A stretch of DNA of 64,000 nt from NCBI GenBank assembly GCA_947494805.1, contig CANLWK010000001.1, positions 930,001 to 994,000 on the forward strand. Reading direction: 5' to 3'. The translations under genes were made by a program, and so were the position numbers. The notes under the pieces were generated by a model. It made no database searches. It had not been told where the DNA came from and was given only the letters and a program-made list of their open reading frames with translations. Source of the DNA: an uncultured Croceitalea sp. GTDB lineage: Bacteria > Bacteroidota > Bacteroidia > Flavobacteriales > Flavobacteriaceae. Positions 19,184 through 28,116 of the stretch are shown here, piece by piece; position 1 is the stretch's first letter, and each line of letters begins with the position of its first letter.

Positions 19184-20949
19184 ACAGTGTTCTAAATGCT
19201 ATTAGGGAAACGGTACATATAGCTGCACATGACAATGATGCACAATGCAATATTCGACAAATCTTCAATGCAGATGATATAAGTATTTATAGGTTTGAGT
19301 TGGGTTCTGATGAAAATTTTGTGCCTTCACCAGTTGAATTGTATTGGAAAATCCCTGCTATAAATGTCAAAGGGCTTTGGAAGCCTACCTCTGACTTTTC
19401 AAAAAGAATTGAAGCCGATTGGGAATTGGACAACCATGAGTCCAGAATTTCAATCGATTCACCTGTTATTTCCCTATTCGGAAACAACGATGAGAACATT
19501 ATTTGTTTCTCATGTTCCAACGCCATCAACAAAGTTGAGTTAGGGGCCAAATATCGTGAAGAAGATGACCACATTTATTGCAAGATTGTGCTCTTTACAG
19601 AATGCAGGTATACCATACGTAATTTCAGTGTTGATGTCAGAATCGATTATAGAAACATCCATTTTTCACAAGCTTTAAAGGATACCGCTACCTGGTGGGA
19701 AGGTTTTGAAAATTTAAAACCTGCGTACGTACCTGAGATAGCCAAAAAACCCCTGTATTCCACGTGGTACCAATTTCACCAAGATCTGCACGAAGAAAAG
19801 TTGTTGCGAGAGTGTAAAATCGCTAAAGATTTAGGTTTTGATTCGATAATCATTGATGACGGTTGGCAAACAGAAGATAACAATAGAGGCTATGATTACA
19901 CTGGTGATTGGCAGTCAGAACGTTTTGAAGATTTTGGGGCTATGGTCAGGCAAATTCAAAACATCGGAATGAAAGTCGGTATTTGGTACTCCGTTCCGTT
20001 TTGTGGTAAAAAATCCGTTGCTTATCAAAAGTTTAAGGGTAAATTCTTGACCGAGAACCATCGTTGGGCACCGGTTTTTGACCCTCGATTTCCCGAGGTA
20101 AGGGAGTATTTGGCAAATATATACGCCAAAGCGGCCCAAGATTGGAACCTCGATGGGTTTAAACTCGATTTTATTGACGATTTTAAAGCGTATCCCGATA
20201 CTTCCTTTGAGCAAAATACGGAGCGCGATTTTATGTCAATCAATGATGCTGTCGATGCGCTACTGACCGATGTCAGTGACAAATTGAAGGCCATTAATCC
20301 TGAGGTTTTTATCGAATTTCGTCAAAAGTACACGGGGCCTGCAATGCGTAAGTACGGCAACATGTTGCGAGCTTTTGATTGTCCTGGTGACCCAACAATG
20401 AACCGTGTGCGAATTGCCGATCTCAAAATGCTTTCTGGTAATACCGCAGTGCACGCAGACATGGTCACTTGGCACGAGACCGAACGTGTTGAATATGCTG
20501 CATTTCATTATATAAACACGCTGTTTGGGGTTCCACAGCTATCGGTAATGCTGCACCAATTGCCTGTTTCGCACAACAATATGATTCGATTTTACACCAA
20601 TTATTGGAAGGCGAATTCTACTATTTTATTAGCAGGTGATTTTGTGCCGTTTTCCCCTTTGGCCAACTATCCGGTTAAAAAAGTGGTTTCAGACAACAAA
20701 TTGATTATTGGTCTTTTTGATAACCACTATCTTGATTTAGATGCACCGTACAAAACAATAGATGTCATTAATGGAAAACCGTCGGAGAAGATAATAGTCT
20801 CAACAGATTTATCTTTAGGTCAGTATAAGGCCCAAGTTTTTGATTGTCAAGGGCAATTGGTAAATACACTGGTGATAACCCTGAACCAAAACAGTGTGAC
20901 AATTAAAGCTCCTATAGCTGGGATGGTCTGTCTTGAACAGCAGATGTAG
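19159..20949 (+). CDS. Alpha-galactosidase, GH36/clan GH-D melibiase-like
   Basis: 596 residues; ATG 19159 overlaps the previous gene by 25 bp, and ATG 19180 forms an ATGA overlap with its stop, typical of translational coupling (589 residues). An N-terminal beta-sandwich (about 1-185) precedes a TIM barrel with YSTWYQFH, SIIIDDGWQ (229-237) and WNLDGFKLDF, where Asp337 is the expected nucleophile. RAFDCPGD holds the likely acid/base Asp (407 or 411). A C-terminal beta domain follows. No signal peptide is visible, so the enzyme is inferred to be cytoplasmic and to release galactose from imported alpha-galactosides. Other alpha-linked sugars are possible. Confidence 0.85.
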   Translation: MEQNNRSMNSVLNAIRETVHIAAHDNDAQCNIRQIFNADDISIYRFELGSDENFVPSPVELYWKIPAINVKGLWKPTSDFSKRIEADWELDNHESRISIDSPVISLFGNNDENIICFSCSNAINKVELGAKYREEDDHIYCKIVLFTECRYTIRNFSVDVRIDYRNIHFSQALKDTATWWEGFENLKPAYVPEIAKKPLYSTWYQFHQDLHEEKLLRECKIAKDLGFDSIIIDDGWQTEDNNRGYDYTGDWQSERFEDFGAMVRQIQNIGMKVGIWYSVPFCGKKSVAYQKFKGKFLTENHRWAPVFDPRFPEVREYLANIYAKAAQDWNLDGFKLDFIDDFKAYPDTSFEQNTERDFMSINDAVDALLTDVSDKLKAINPEVFIEFRQKYTGPAMRKYGNMLRAFDCPGDPTMNRVRIADLKMLSGNTAVHADMVTWHETERVEYAAFHYINTLFGVPQLSVMLHQLPVSHNNMIRFYTNYWKANSTILLAGDFVPFSPLANYPVKKVVSDNKLIIGLFDNHYLDLDAPYKTIDVINGKPSEKIIVSTDLSLGQYKAQVFDCQGQLVNTLVITLNQNSVTIKAPIAGMVCLEQQM

Positions 20950-21153
20950 TAATTTCCACATTAAAAGGAAGTTAACTTTTAAAGATGTTCAAAATTATTG
21001 ATAGGTGTTAGTGAATGATGTATCCAATTGATGGATAAAATTGTAATTTGAATAGTAATCCCTTATATTCATTGCCGTTTTGATAATTTTTGACTTTCAT
21101 CATTATCTTTTTTGAAGTCAATTAAAAAGTACACCAACTAAACTAACGCATAT

Positions 21154-22809
21154 ATGGGAACATTATCCATTATTTCTTTTATTGGCTTTACAGCACTTGT
21201 CGCAATCATCGCTTGGTACGCTACCCGCACGACCAATGAGAGTTCGGCCAATGGTTTTTATCTGGGCGGAAGAAGTCTGGGGGCCGTAACCATTGCAGGC
21301 TCACTGCTATTGACCAACCTTTCGGCAGAACAGATCGTAGGCCTAAATGGCCAGGCCTTTACCGAAGGTATTCTAGTCATGGCATGGGAGACTTTAGCGG
21401 CTATAGCTATGATTTTTACGGCAATAGTATTGTTGCCAAAGTACATGAAATCTGGTATTACGACCATTCCACAGTTTATAGAAAACCGTTTTGACCAAAA
21501 TACAAAAGCAATTCTCTCGCTTTTGTTTCTTTTTGCCTATGGTTTGGTTCTACTGCCCACCATTTTGTATTCAGGGTCGCTAGCGTTCAGTTCAATGTTC
21601 GATCTACCAACCCTTTTGGGTCTTAGCGAGAACGCCACTATTTGGATTTGTGTTTGGAGTATCGGTGTCATCGGTTCTATCTATGCAATTTTTGGGGGCT
21701 TAAAGGCCGTCGCCGTATCTGATTTAATAAATGCAATTGGGCTTTTGATAGGAGGGATTTTAATTCCCTATTTCGGGTTAAAACTTATTGGTGATGGCAG
21801 TTTAGGGGAAGGGCTGGACATACTTTGGAAGACCAATCCTGAAAAGTTCAATCTTAAGGGAGATGTAGATGCCTCCATTCCGTTCGGAACAATATTTACA
21901 GGAATGATTCTCGCCCAGGTATACTATTGGGGTACGAATCAGTCCATTTTACAGCGGGTCTTTGGTGCCAAAAGTATGGCCGAAGGACAAAAAGGGGTTA
22001 TTTTGGCCGCTCTGGTTAAATTCTTGATACCCGTAATTGTTGTGCTGCCTGGGGTTATTTCGTGGCATGTATTTAAAGGCGATTTGGCAAATGCAGATTT
22101 GGCATATCCCGAATTGGTGCAAAAAGTATTGCCACCTTCATTGTTGGGCTTTTTTGCGGCAGTACTTTTTGGCGCTGTTTTGAGTTCGTTCAATAGCCTG
22201 TTGAACAGTAGTGCTACCTTATTTGGCTTTGACCTTTATAAACAATTTTTTAAGAAAGATGCTACCGAAGAACAAACGGTAAAGGCAGGAAAACGGTTCG
22301 GGATTGGCCTGGCTTTGGTTTCCTTATGTATAGCACCGTTTATTGCCTCTGCACCCGATGGGCTGTTCGCTTACATCCAAGAATCATTGGGTAGTTTGAG
22401 TGTGCCCATTTTGGCCGTAGTGGTTGTTGGTATTTATACCAAAAAAGTACCGGCCTTGGGGGCTAAAATAGTGCTTACAGCCGGGGTCTTAATGTATTTG
22501 ATCAGTCAATTTGTAATCAGTCCTATAATGGTTGATGGTGCATTGGCCGAAGCAGCGGCAAATGGCATTACCGATGCAAAAGAGCTCAGTATTATCAAAG
22601 CAAAAGCGTATCCACACTTTTTGCATGTTATGGGCATCTTATTTGTCATCAATGTGGGTATTATGTTATTGGTCGGCAAGCTTAAACCCAGAACAGTATT
22701 TAAAGAAGAAGTCATTACTGATGAGATTGACATTACGCCATGGAAACATGCCCTGCTGGCAGGTGGTTTGATAACACTACTGGTACTGAGTACGTATTTC
22801 ATTTTTTAA
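21154..22809 (+). CDS. Sodium:solute symporter family (SSS/SLC5) sugar transporter
   Basis: 551 residues with about 14 hydrophobic segments. The N-terminal GFYLGGRSLGAVTIAGSLLL and the TNLSAEQIVGLNGQAF stretch match the SGLT-like branch of the SSS family. These are inner-membrane transporters that use the sodium gradient, with a LeuT-type fold. In context it is inferred to import the mono- or small oligosaccharide delivered by SusCD, before the intracellular alpha-galactosidase acts. It begins 204 bp after the galactosidase gene, so it may have its own promoter. No clear TAnnTTTG box with a -33 partner was found in that gap. Confidence 0.9.
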   Translation: MGTLSIISFIGFTALVAIIAWYATRTTNESSANGFYLGGRSLGAVTIAGSLLLTNLSAEQIVGLNGQAFTEGILVMAWETLAAIAMIFTAIVLLPKYMKSGITTIPQFIENRFDQNTKAILSLLFLFAYGLVLLPTILYSGSLAFSSMFDLPTLLGLSENATIWICVWSIGVIGSIYAIFGGLKAVAVSDLINAIGLLIGGILIPYFGLKLIGDGSLGEGLDILWKTNPEKFNLKGDVDASIPFGTIFTGMILAQVYYWGTNQSILQRVFGAKSMAEGQKGVILAALVKFLIPVIVVLPGVISWHVFKGDLANADLAYPELVQKVLPPSLLGFFAAVLFGAVLSSFNSLLNSSATLFGFDLYKQFFKKDATEEQTVKAGKRFGIGLALVSLCIAPFIASAPDGLFAYIQESLGSLSVPILAVVVVGIYTKKVPALGAKIVLTAGVLMYLISQFVISPIMVDGALAEAAANGITDAKELSIIKAKAYPHFLHVMGILFVINVGIMLLVGKLKPRTVFKEEVITDEIDITPWKHALLAGGLITLLVLSTYFIF

Positions 22810-22857
22810 AGGGACGAACATCAGTAATCCTCATTATATCTTCAATAGACACTGATT

Positions 22858-24570
22858 ATGAAAAACAATAGTGCCAATATAAATGTAAAAGGCAAGGACC
22901 AACATACCTATGATGCCATTGTAATCGGTTCAGGTATCAGTGGCGGTTGGGCGGCCAAAGAACTTTGCGAGAAGGGTTTAAAGACTTTGGTTTTAGAACG
23001 TGGAAGAAAGGTAGAACACATTAAAGACTACCCTACGGCAACCAAACATGTTTGGGAATTTGAACACCGTAACCAATTGACCCGTGAAGAAATAGAAGAA
23101 AACCCTATTGCTAGCAAGTGCTATGCCTTTAAAGAATCTACCAAGCACTTCTTTGTAAAGGACAAGGAACATCCTTACGAGCAAAAGAAACCTTTTGATT
23201 GGATCCGTGGTTACCAAGTAGGGGGTAAGTCCCTGATGTGGGCCAGATGGGTACAACGTTGGAGCGACCTTGATTTTGAAGCAAATGCGAAAGAAGGTAT
23301 TGCTGTTGATTGGCCTATTCGCTATAAAGACTTGGCGCCATGGTACAGCTATGTCGAGAAGTTCGCGGGCATAAGTGGCAATAAGGACGGTCTGCCACAA
23401 ATACCTGATGGGGAATTTTTACCGCCGATGCAGATGAGCTGTGCCGAAGAATATTTTAGAGATTCACTAAAATCAAAATATAGTGACCGTCATTTGGTCA
23501 TATCACGAACAGCTAACCTGACAAAGTCCCATATGGGGCGTGGGCAGTGTCAGCATCGAGACCTCTGTTTTAGGGGGTGTCCTTTTGGGGGGTACTTCAG
23601 TAGCAATTCATCAACCTTACCGGCAGCCGAAAAGACGGGCAATCTAACTTTGCGACCATTTTCGGTGGTACACTCTATCATTTATGATGAACAGACCCAA
23701 AAGGCCAAAGGGGTGCGGGTCATTGATACAAATACAAAAGAAGCTACAGAGTTTTACGCCAAAATCATCTTTTTGAACGCAGCAACCTTGAACTCTACTT
23801 TGGTGCTGATGAACTCTACTTCGTCACGGTTCCCCAATGGTATGGGCAATGACAGCGGTGAGCTGGGCCATAACCTTATGGACCACAATTACAATGCCCG
23901 TGTCAAAGGAAAGCTTGATGGTTTTGAGGACAAAGCCACCTTTGGAAAACGGCCAACGGGAACCTATCTACCACGGTTTCGAAATTTTGGAGATGACAAG
24001 CAAACTGATTTCTTGAGGGGATATGCCTATTCCGTTGATGGATCTAGAGGACCTGGTTCAGAATTGAGTGAAACCGTTATAGGGCAAGCCCTAAAAAACG
24101 ATTTGACAAATTTGGGGCCCTGGGAAATTCAACTGTCAGGCATGGGTGAGTGCTTACCTTACCATGATAACAAAGTGACATTGAGTACCACCAAAAAAGA
24201 CGAATGGGGTATGCCCTTATTGCAAATAGACGCCGAATTTAAGACCAATGAACTGCAAATGCAGAAAGATATGGTGAATTCGGCCATGGATATGCTTGAA
24301 AAAGCAAAGCTGAAAGATATTGAAGAAGTTCCGATGGATAGAAACTTCGGATTGAACATTCACGAAATGGGGACGGCCCGTATGGGCAAAAACCCTAAAA
24401 CATCGGTCTTGAATGCACATAATCAAGTGTGGGGTGCTGAAAACGTATTTGTCACTGATGGCTCATGTATGGCCTCCAGTGCTTGCCAAAACCCTTCATT
24501 GACGTATATGGCGTTGACCGCTAGAGCAGCGGATTATGCCGTAAAAGAACTAAAAAAGAGAAACCTGTGA
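22858..24570 (+). CDS. GMC family oxidoreductase, large FAD subunit of a sugar dehydrogenase
   Basis: 570 residues without a signal peptide of its own. The N-terminal FAD-binding motif VIGSGISGGWAAKEL (Gly24-x-Gly26-x-x-Gly29) leads into the GMC fold. The catalytic region near the C-terminus has NIHEMGTARMG (His502) and CQNPSLTYMAL (Asn545). This branch resembles gluconate 2-dehydrogenase and glucoside 3-dehydrogenase large subunits. It starts 48 bp after the symporter and is followed 3 bp later by its small subunit. The substrate is inferred to be a sugar, sugar acid or glycoside of this locus; C-3 oxidation is one possibility. A co-folded pair is likely exported by the small subunit's signal. 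Confidence 0.88.
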   Translation: MKNNSANINVKGKDQHTYDAIVIGSGISGGWAAKELCEKGLKTLVLERGRKVEHIKDYPTATKHVWEFEHRNQLTREEIEENPIASKCYAFKESTKHFFVKDKEHPYEQKKPFDWIRGYQVGGKSLMWARWVQRWSDLDFEANAKEGIAVDWPIRYKDLAPWYSYVEKFAGISGNKDGLPQIPDGEFLPPMQMSCAEEYFRDSLKSKYSDRHLVISRTANLTKSHMGRGQCQHRDLCFRGCPFGGYFSSNSSTLPAAEKTGNLTLRPFSVVHSIIYDEQTQKAKGVRVIDTNTKEATEFYAKIIFLNAATLNSTLVLMNSTSSRFPNGMGNDSGELGHNLMDHNYNARVKGKLDGFEDKATFGKRPTGTYLPRFRNFGDDKQTDFLRGYAYSVDGSRGPGSELSETVIGQALKNDLTNLGPWEIQLSGMGECLPYHDNKVTLSTTKKDEWGMPLLQIDAEFKTNELQMQKDMVNSAMDMLEKAKLKDIEEVPMDRNFGLNIHEMGTARMGKNPKTSVLNAHNQVWGAENVFVTDGSCMASSACQNPSLTYMALTARAADYAVKELKKRNL

Positions 24571-24573
24571 CCC

Positions 24574-25149
24574 ATGGATAGAAAGCGTTTTTTAGAGCAG
24601 TTGACCGTTTTGGGCGGATGTACTTTGGTAGTACCCTCTGTATTGGTGCAGTCTTGTAAAGCGGAGCCGAGAATGTGGAGCAGTCTGTCAGATACGGATA
24701 TCGCATTTATTGATGAACTGGCAGAAACGATTATGCCGCAAACTTCTAAACTACCGGGTGCAAAAGATGTTCAGGTTGGCGAATATGTGGTCATGACCGT
24801 TCAAAAATGTCTGGTGCCTGAGGATAGGGATGTTTTCTTAAGTGGATTGGGTACTATTGAAACCCGCTGTATTTCAGAACATGGAAAGGTTTTTGAAGAT
24901 TTAGATGGTTCTCAAAAGTTACAACTACTGACCACACTTCAAGAAGAAGCCATAACCTTTAACGAAGCTCAAGAAGGGGTCAAAGAACCCGAAATTCATT
25001 ATTTCTCATTGTTAAAAGAATTGGTCGTTTCAGGGTACTTGACTTCAAAACCCGTAATGACCGAAGTCTTTAACTATGCCCCAATACCTGGTCGCTTTGA
25101 CGGTTGCGTTGATTTTGATAAGAATAAGGACAAGGCATATCGAGGTTGA
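24574..25149 (+). CDS. Gluconate 2-dehydrogenase subunit 3 family protein
   Basis: 191 residues. The N-terminus MDRKRFLEQLTVLGG resembles a twin-arginine signal with Lys in one Arg position. The hydrophobic segment ends at LVQSC, a possible lipobox, suggesting a Tat-exported lipoprotein that carries the folded GMC partner. The body matches the Gluconate_2-dh3 family (SDTDIAFIDELAETIMPQT near the start, SLLKELVVSGYLTS near the end). It is the small subunit of the oxidoreductase encoded 3 bp upstream and the last gene of the sugar locus. No cytochrome c subunit is encoded beside it. Confidence 0.87.
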   Translation: MDRKRFLEQLTVLGGCTLVVPSVLVQSCKAEPRMWSSLSDTDIAFIDELAETIMPQTSKLPGAKDVQVGEYVVMTVQKCLVPEDRDVFLSGLGTIETRCISEHGKVFEDLDGSQKLQLLTTLQEEAITFNEAQEGVKEPEIHYFSLLKELVVSGYLTSKPVMTEVFNYAPIPGRFDGCVDFDKNKDKAYRG

Positions 25150-25186
25150 TTTTTTGATAAGCTATACGCTAATTTAATCCCATTGG

Positions 25187-25597
25187 CTATTTCGCCTGAT
25201 ATACCTCTACCTCTATCTCTATCAAAAACTCAGGTAGCGCTAATTCTTTAACACCTAACCAAGTAGACTTTGGGTATTGATTTTTGCGGTATAAGGATTT
25301 TCGATACTCCAGGTTTTCCATGAACGATGACATGTTTGTAGTATATATGTTTTCAACTATAATGTCATCAAAAGTACAACCATAGTGATTTAGCATTTTC
25401 TTTATATCTGCATAACAGTTTTTCATTTGTTGTGCATAGTCGCCCACCGCGGTAGGCTTTCCATTGGCATCCATACTAACAGCCCCAGAAGCCTTTATAT
25501 GCCTGCCCTTTTTTACAGCAAAAGAGTATCCGAACCCATTTTCTACCTCTTCTGATCTTAATTGAAAGTGTTCTATTTTTTCGTTCTCTGTTTTCAT
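25187..25597 (-). CDS. RidA/YjgF family protein without the usual catalytic Arg
   Basis: 136 residues with the Rid fold: GRHIKASGAVS, QMKNCYADIKKMLNHYG, DIIVENIYTTNM and the C-terminal LIEIEVEVYQ. True RidA imine deaminases have Arg in the PxR segment before this last strand. Here the segment reads YPKSTWLGV, with Ser at the equivalent place. The protein is therefore placed in a non-RidA Rid subgroup, and its reaction is unknown. It is the last gene of a minus-strand group with the flavodoxin-fold oxidoreductase (84 bp upstream) and a Crp-type regulator. Confidence 0.85.
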   Translation of the reverse strand: MKTENEKIEHFQLRSEEVENGFGYSFAVKKGRHIKASGAVSMDANGKPTAVGDYAQQMKNCYADIKKMLNHYGCTFDDIIVENIYTTNMSSFMENLEYRKSLYRKNQYPKSTWLGVKELALPEFLIEIEVEVYQAK

Positions 25598-25680
25598 TTG
25601 ATGATTGTTTTTATTTTGGCCACCGTGGTGCCTAAGGTTACTACTATTAGAAATGGTATTGTACTTTTTTTCATGGTCAT

Positions 25681-26196
25681 CTATTTGAAAGTAGATATAT
25701 ATGCCCTTGTATTTTCTTCAATTGATTGTGCCGACGGGTCAAACATGGCACCATAAAAAGTATGTAGTTTGCCTGTAACGCAACCACAATATTGAAAACT
25801 TAAGGTGATATCATTTAATAATTCGGATACGCTTAATACAGATGCGCCCTCATACGATTCTCGTTTACCTCCAGTAGAAACGGCAAAATGGATTTTTTTA
25901 CCTTTTATTTTATCTCCATTTGGCCCAAAGGCCCATCCATAAGTAAGGACTTCATCAATATACTTTTTTAGGGCAAAAGGAGTACTGAACCAATGGAACG
26001 GGAATTGAAAAATAATTTCGTCATGAGCCAAAAGCAGACTTTGTTCTTTGTCAACATCAAAGTTAAGACTGGGATAGCTATCATATAATGAGTGGATTGT
26101 GAAATCATGAGGATGCTTTTTCAGCTCATTGATCCAGGATTTATTGATTTTCGAAGCCGCTTTATTCGGATGGGTAACAATTACCATTTTTTTCAT
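25681..26196 (-). CDS. NAD(P)H-dependent oxidoreductase, flavodoxin-fold quinone reductase type
   Basis: 171 residues. The fold begins KKMVIVTHPNKAASKIN and continues with HDEIIFQFPFHWFSTPFALKKYIDEVL and GKKIHFAVSTGG, all signatures of the KefF/MdaB/DT-diaphorase-like FMN family. These cytoplasmic enzymes reduce quinones or electrophiles at the expense of NAD(P)H. The ATG is at 26196; a second Met at codon 4 is an alternative. The Crp-type regulator lies 102 bp upstream on the same strand, suggesting control of a redox or electrophile response. Confidence 0.87.
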   Translation of the reverse strand: MKKMVIVTHPNKAASKINKSWINELKKHPHDFTIHSLYDSYPSLNFDVDKEQSLLLAHDEIIFQFPFHWFSTPFALKKYIDEVLTYGWAFGPNGDKIKGKKIHFAVSTGGKRESYEGASVLSVSELLNDITLSFQYCGCVTGKLHTFYGAMFDPSAQSIEENTRAYISTFK

Positions 26197-26298
26197 TTGT
26201 ACTTCTTTAAAATTTGAAATACAAATCTATGGCCTATCAATAACCGAAAAGTTGACCTATGATAATAAATGGAAGCATTGAACCATCAAAATAATAAT

Positions 26299-26883
26299 CT
26301 AAGCATCTTTTTGCGCAATGTCTCTTCTAATTCTGCTGAGACTTTCTTTTGTAATACCTAAATATGAAGCAATATGGTAATTTTTGACATTTTGTTCAAT
26401 TTCTGCATACGTATTTACAAATTGTATATACTTTTCTTTGGCGGTATAGCTTAATGAAGCGATAGTTCTCTTTTGAAAACTTGCAATGGTATTCTCAAAC
26501 TTCAACCTGAAGAATGACTCTAATTTAGGAAAATTGCTGAACAAATGGTCTCTGCTCGTTTTTGTCATTTTGATCAGTATTGAATCTTGAATACATTCAA
26601 TATTCATTATTGCCGGTTTACTTTGAAAATAACCCGGGTAGTCACTGATCCACCATCCCTTTATGGCAAATTGCAGGGTATGTTCTTTTCCTTGTTCATC
26701 AATAAAAAAAGACCTTAGGCAACCGGAATGTATATAATATTTACACGAAACGAGTTCTCCTTGTTGAATAACAAGTTCTCCTTTCTTGCAGTTTACCTTG
26801 GTTAAATGATTCGAAACTTCGTTTACTTCTTGCTCAGATAGATCTGCCTCTCTAAAAATTGCATATGCAAGTGACTTATCCAT
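26299..26883 (-). CDS. Crp/Fnr family transcriptional regulator
   Basis: 194 residues: an N-terminal cyclic-nucleotide-binding-like beta-barrel (about 20-120; KKGELVIQQGE, CLRSFFIDEQGKEHTLQF) and a short C-terminal helix-turn-helix (about 145-190) with NYHIASYLGITKESLSRIRRDI. This is the typical Bacteroidota Crp-like form with no Cys cluster and no obvious cAMP site. It heads the minus-strand module with the oxidoreductase and RidA-like genes. Its ATG lies 18 bp from the hairpin end of an 86-bp repeat that occurs four times in this region. Confidence 0.88.
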   Translation of the reverse strand: MDKSLAYAIFREADLSEQEVNEVSNHLTKVNCKKGELVIQQGELVSCKYYIHSGCLRSFFIDEQGKEHTLQFAIKGWWISDYPGYFQSKPAIMNIECIQDSILIKMTKTSRDHLFSNFPKLESFFRLKFENTIASFQKRTIASLSYTAKEKYIQFVNTYAEIEQNVKNYHIASYLGITKESLSRIRRDIAQKDA

Positions 26884-26900
26884 AATCTGTGTAAACGATG

Positions 26901-26986
26901 GCTACAAAGTAATGTGCTGATAGCGGTGTTTGAAATAATTTCTACGGAAATATAGCAAAAACCATTTAATAGTGTTATGTGAAAAA
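26901..26986 (-). repeat. 86-bp dispersed element, copy A
   Basis: On the minus strand it reads: a TTTTCACATAA end, TTTTTGCTATATTTCCGTAG in the middle, then GCTATCA and TTTGTAGC as an imperfect inverted repeat. The distance from the GCTAC end to the TTTTC end is 80-81 bp in all four copies. This copy ends 18 bp upstream of the Crp-type gene and also lies just beyond the end of the nitrilase gene. Confidence 0.8.
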
Positions 26987-27062
26987 GACGCTATGTATTC
27001 ATAATACATGGGTCCTCATGACGTCAACTGGAATGGAAGGTTCTTTTCAATACTTATACTCT

Positions 27063-28040
27063 TTATTGTGTACTGTCATTTTTCTTATTCATTTGAGAAT
27101 CTGCCATCCAAATAGGAGAAGTGTCTGATTTATGGTCTCTACCAATAATGTCTTTGTAAAGTTCAGGTCTTCTGGCGTTTTTATATCTCCAACCTCCTGA
27201 GAGTTTGATTTTCTCTTTGGTAATCTTTGAAATCGCGATTTCGTCCTCAAAAGATCTTACTTCGGATAAAACTTCTCCATAAGGGTCAATTATCATCGAA
27301 TTTCCATTTTTCAGGTGTTCACCATCATAACCAATGGGGTTTGTAAATGCATAGTAAACTCCATTGTCGTAAGCCCGTGCAGGTAGCCAACGCATAAGCC
27401 AACGCCTCCCTTTTGGTCCGTCGAATTCTAAACGTAATGAAACAGGATCGTTTTTCCGGTTTTGCCAAAATTTGTCGTCAACATAACCACGGTGCGGCAT
27501 CGTTGAGGGCGTACAGCCCGTTACATGGGGTGCAAAAATTAAATCGGCCCCTAGAAGACTTGTTGCCCTAACATTTTCAATTACATTATTATCGTAGCAT
27601 ATTAGAATTCCACATTTCCAACCAAGAAGCTCGAACACGCAATATTCATGCCCAGGGGACATATGCCTATTGATAAACGGATGTATTTTCTGGTACTTCG
27701 CAACCAGTCCATCCCCAGTCACACAGATATAGGTGTTGAACACTTTTCCATTTGCTTTTTCTACCAGCCCCGCCAAAATTACGATATCCAGCTCTTTGGA
27801 AATAGCAATCAAATCATGCGTGCTTTTTCCGTTGGGAACTTCTTCGGCCAAATCCGTTAGCTGTTCTAGGTCCAAGTCCTTGGTATAGGTGTATGAGGTA
27901 ATCGACATTTCGTGAAAACTAATTAAGTCTGCGCCATTTGATTTTGCTTTTTCAGCAAGTTTCTTGATTATTGACAAATTATAGACCTTGTCACCGTTCC
28001 TTGGTTGAAATTGCGCTACGGCAATATTTAGATTTTTCAT
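27063..28040 (-). CDS. Carbon-nitrogen hydrolase (nitrilase superfamily)
   Basis: 325 residues with the complete catalytic triad of the superfamily: Glu44 in SFHEMS, Lys118 in KYQKIHPF and Cys148 in GILICYDN. These enzymes act in the cytoplasm on nitriles, amides or N-carbamoyl compounds. The insert with GRRWLMRWLPARAYDNGVYY is typical of the aliphatic amidase/N-carbamoyl-type branch, so the substrate is left open. An AraC-type regulator is 76 bp upstream on the same strand and likely controls it. Confidence 0.9.
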   Translation of the reverse strand: MKNLNIAVAQFQPRNGDKVYNLSIIKKLAEKAKSNGADLISFHEMSITSYTYTKDLDLEQLTDLAEEVPNGKSTHDLIAISKELDIVILAGLVEKANGKVFNTYICVTGDGLVAKYQKIHPFINRHMSPGHEYCVFELLGWKCGILICYDNNVIENVRATSLLGADLIFAPHVTGCTPSTMPHRGYVDDKFWQNRKNDPVSLRLEFDGPKGRRWLMRWLPARAYDNGVYYAFTNPIGYDGEHLKNGNSMIIDPYGEVLSEVRSFEDEIAISKITKEKIKLSGGWRYKNARRPELYKDIIGRDHKSDTSPIWMADSQMNKKNDSTQ

Positions 28041-28116
28041 GTTGTTACAAATTTCTCAGTAAAACTATAGATTGATTTTTAAGGGAAATTGTACAAAACC
28101 GACAACCGGTACAGCG

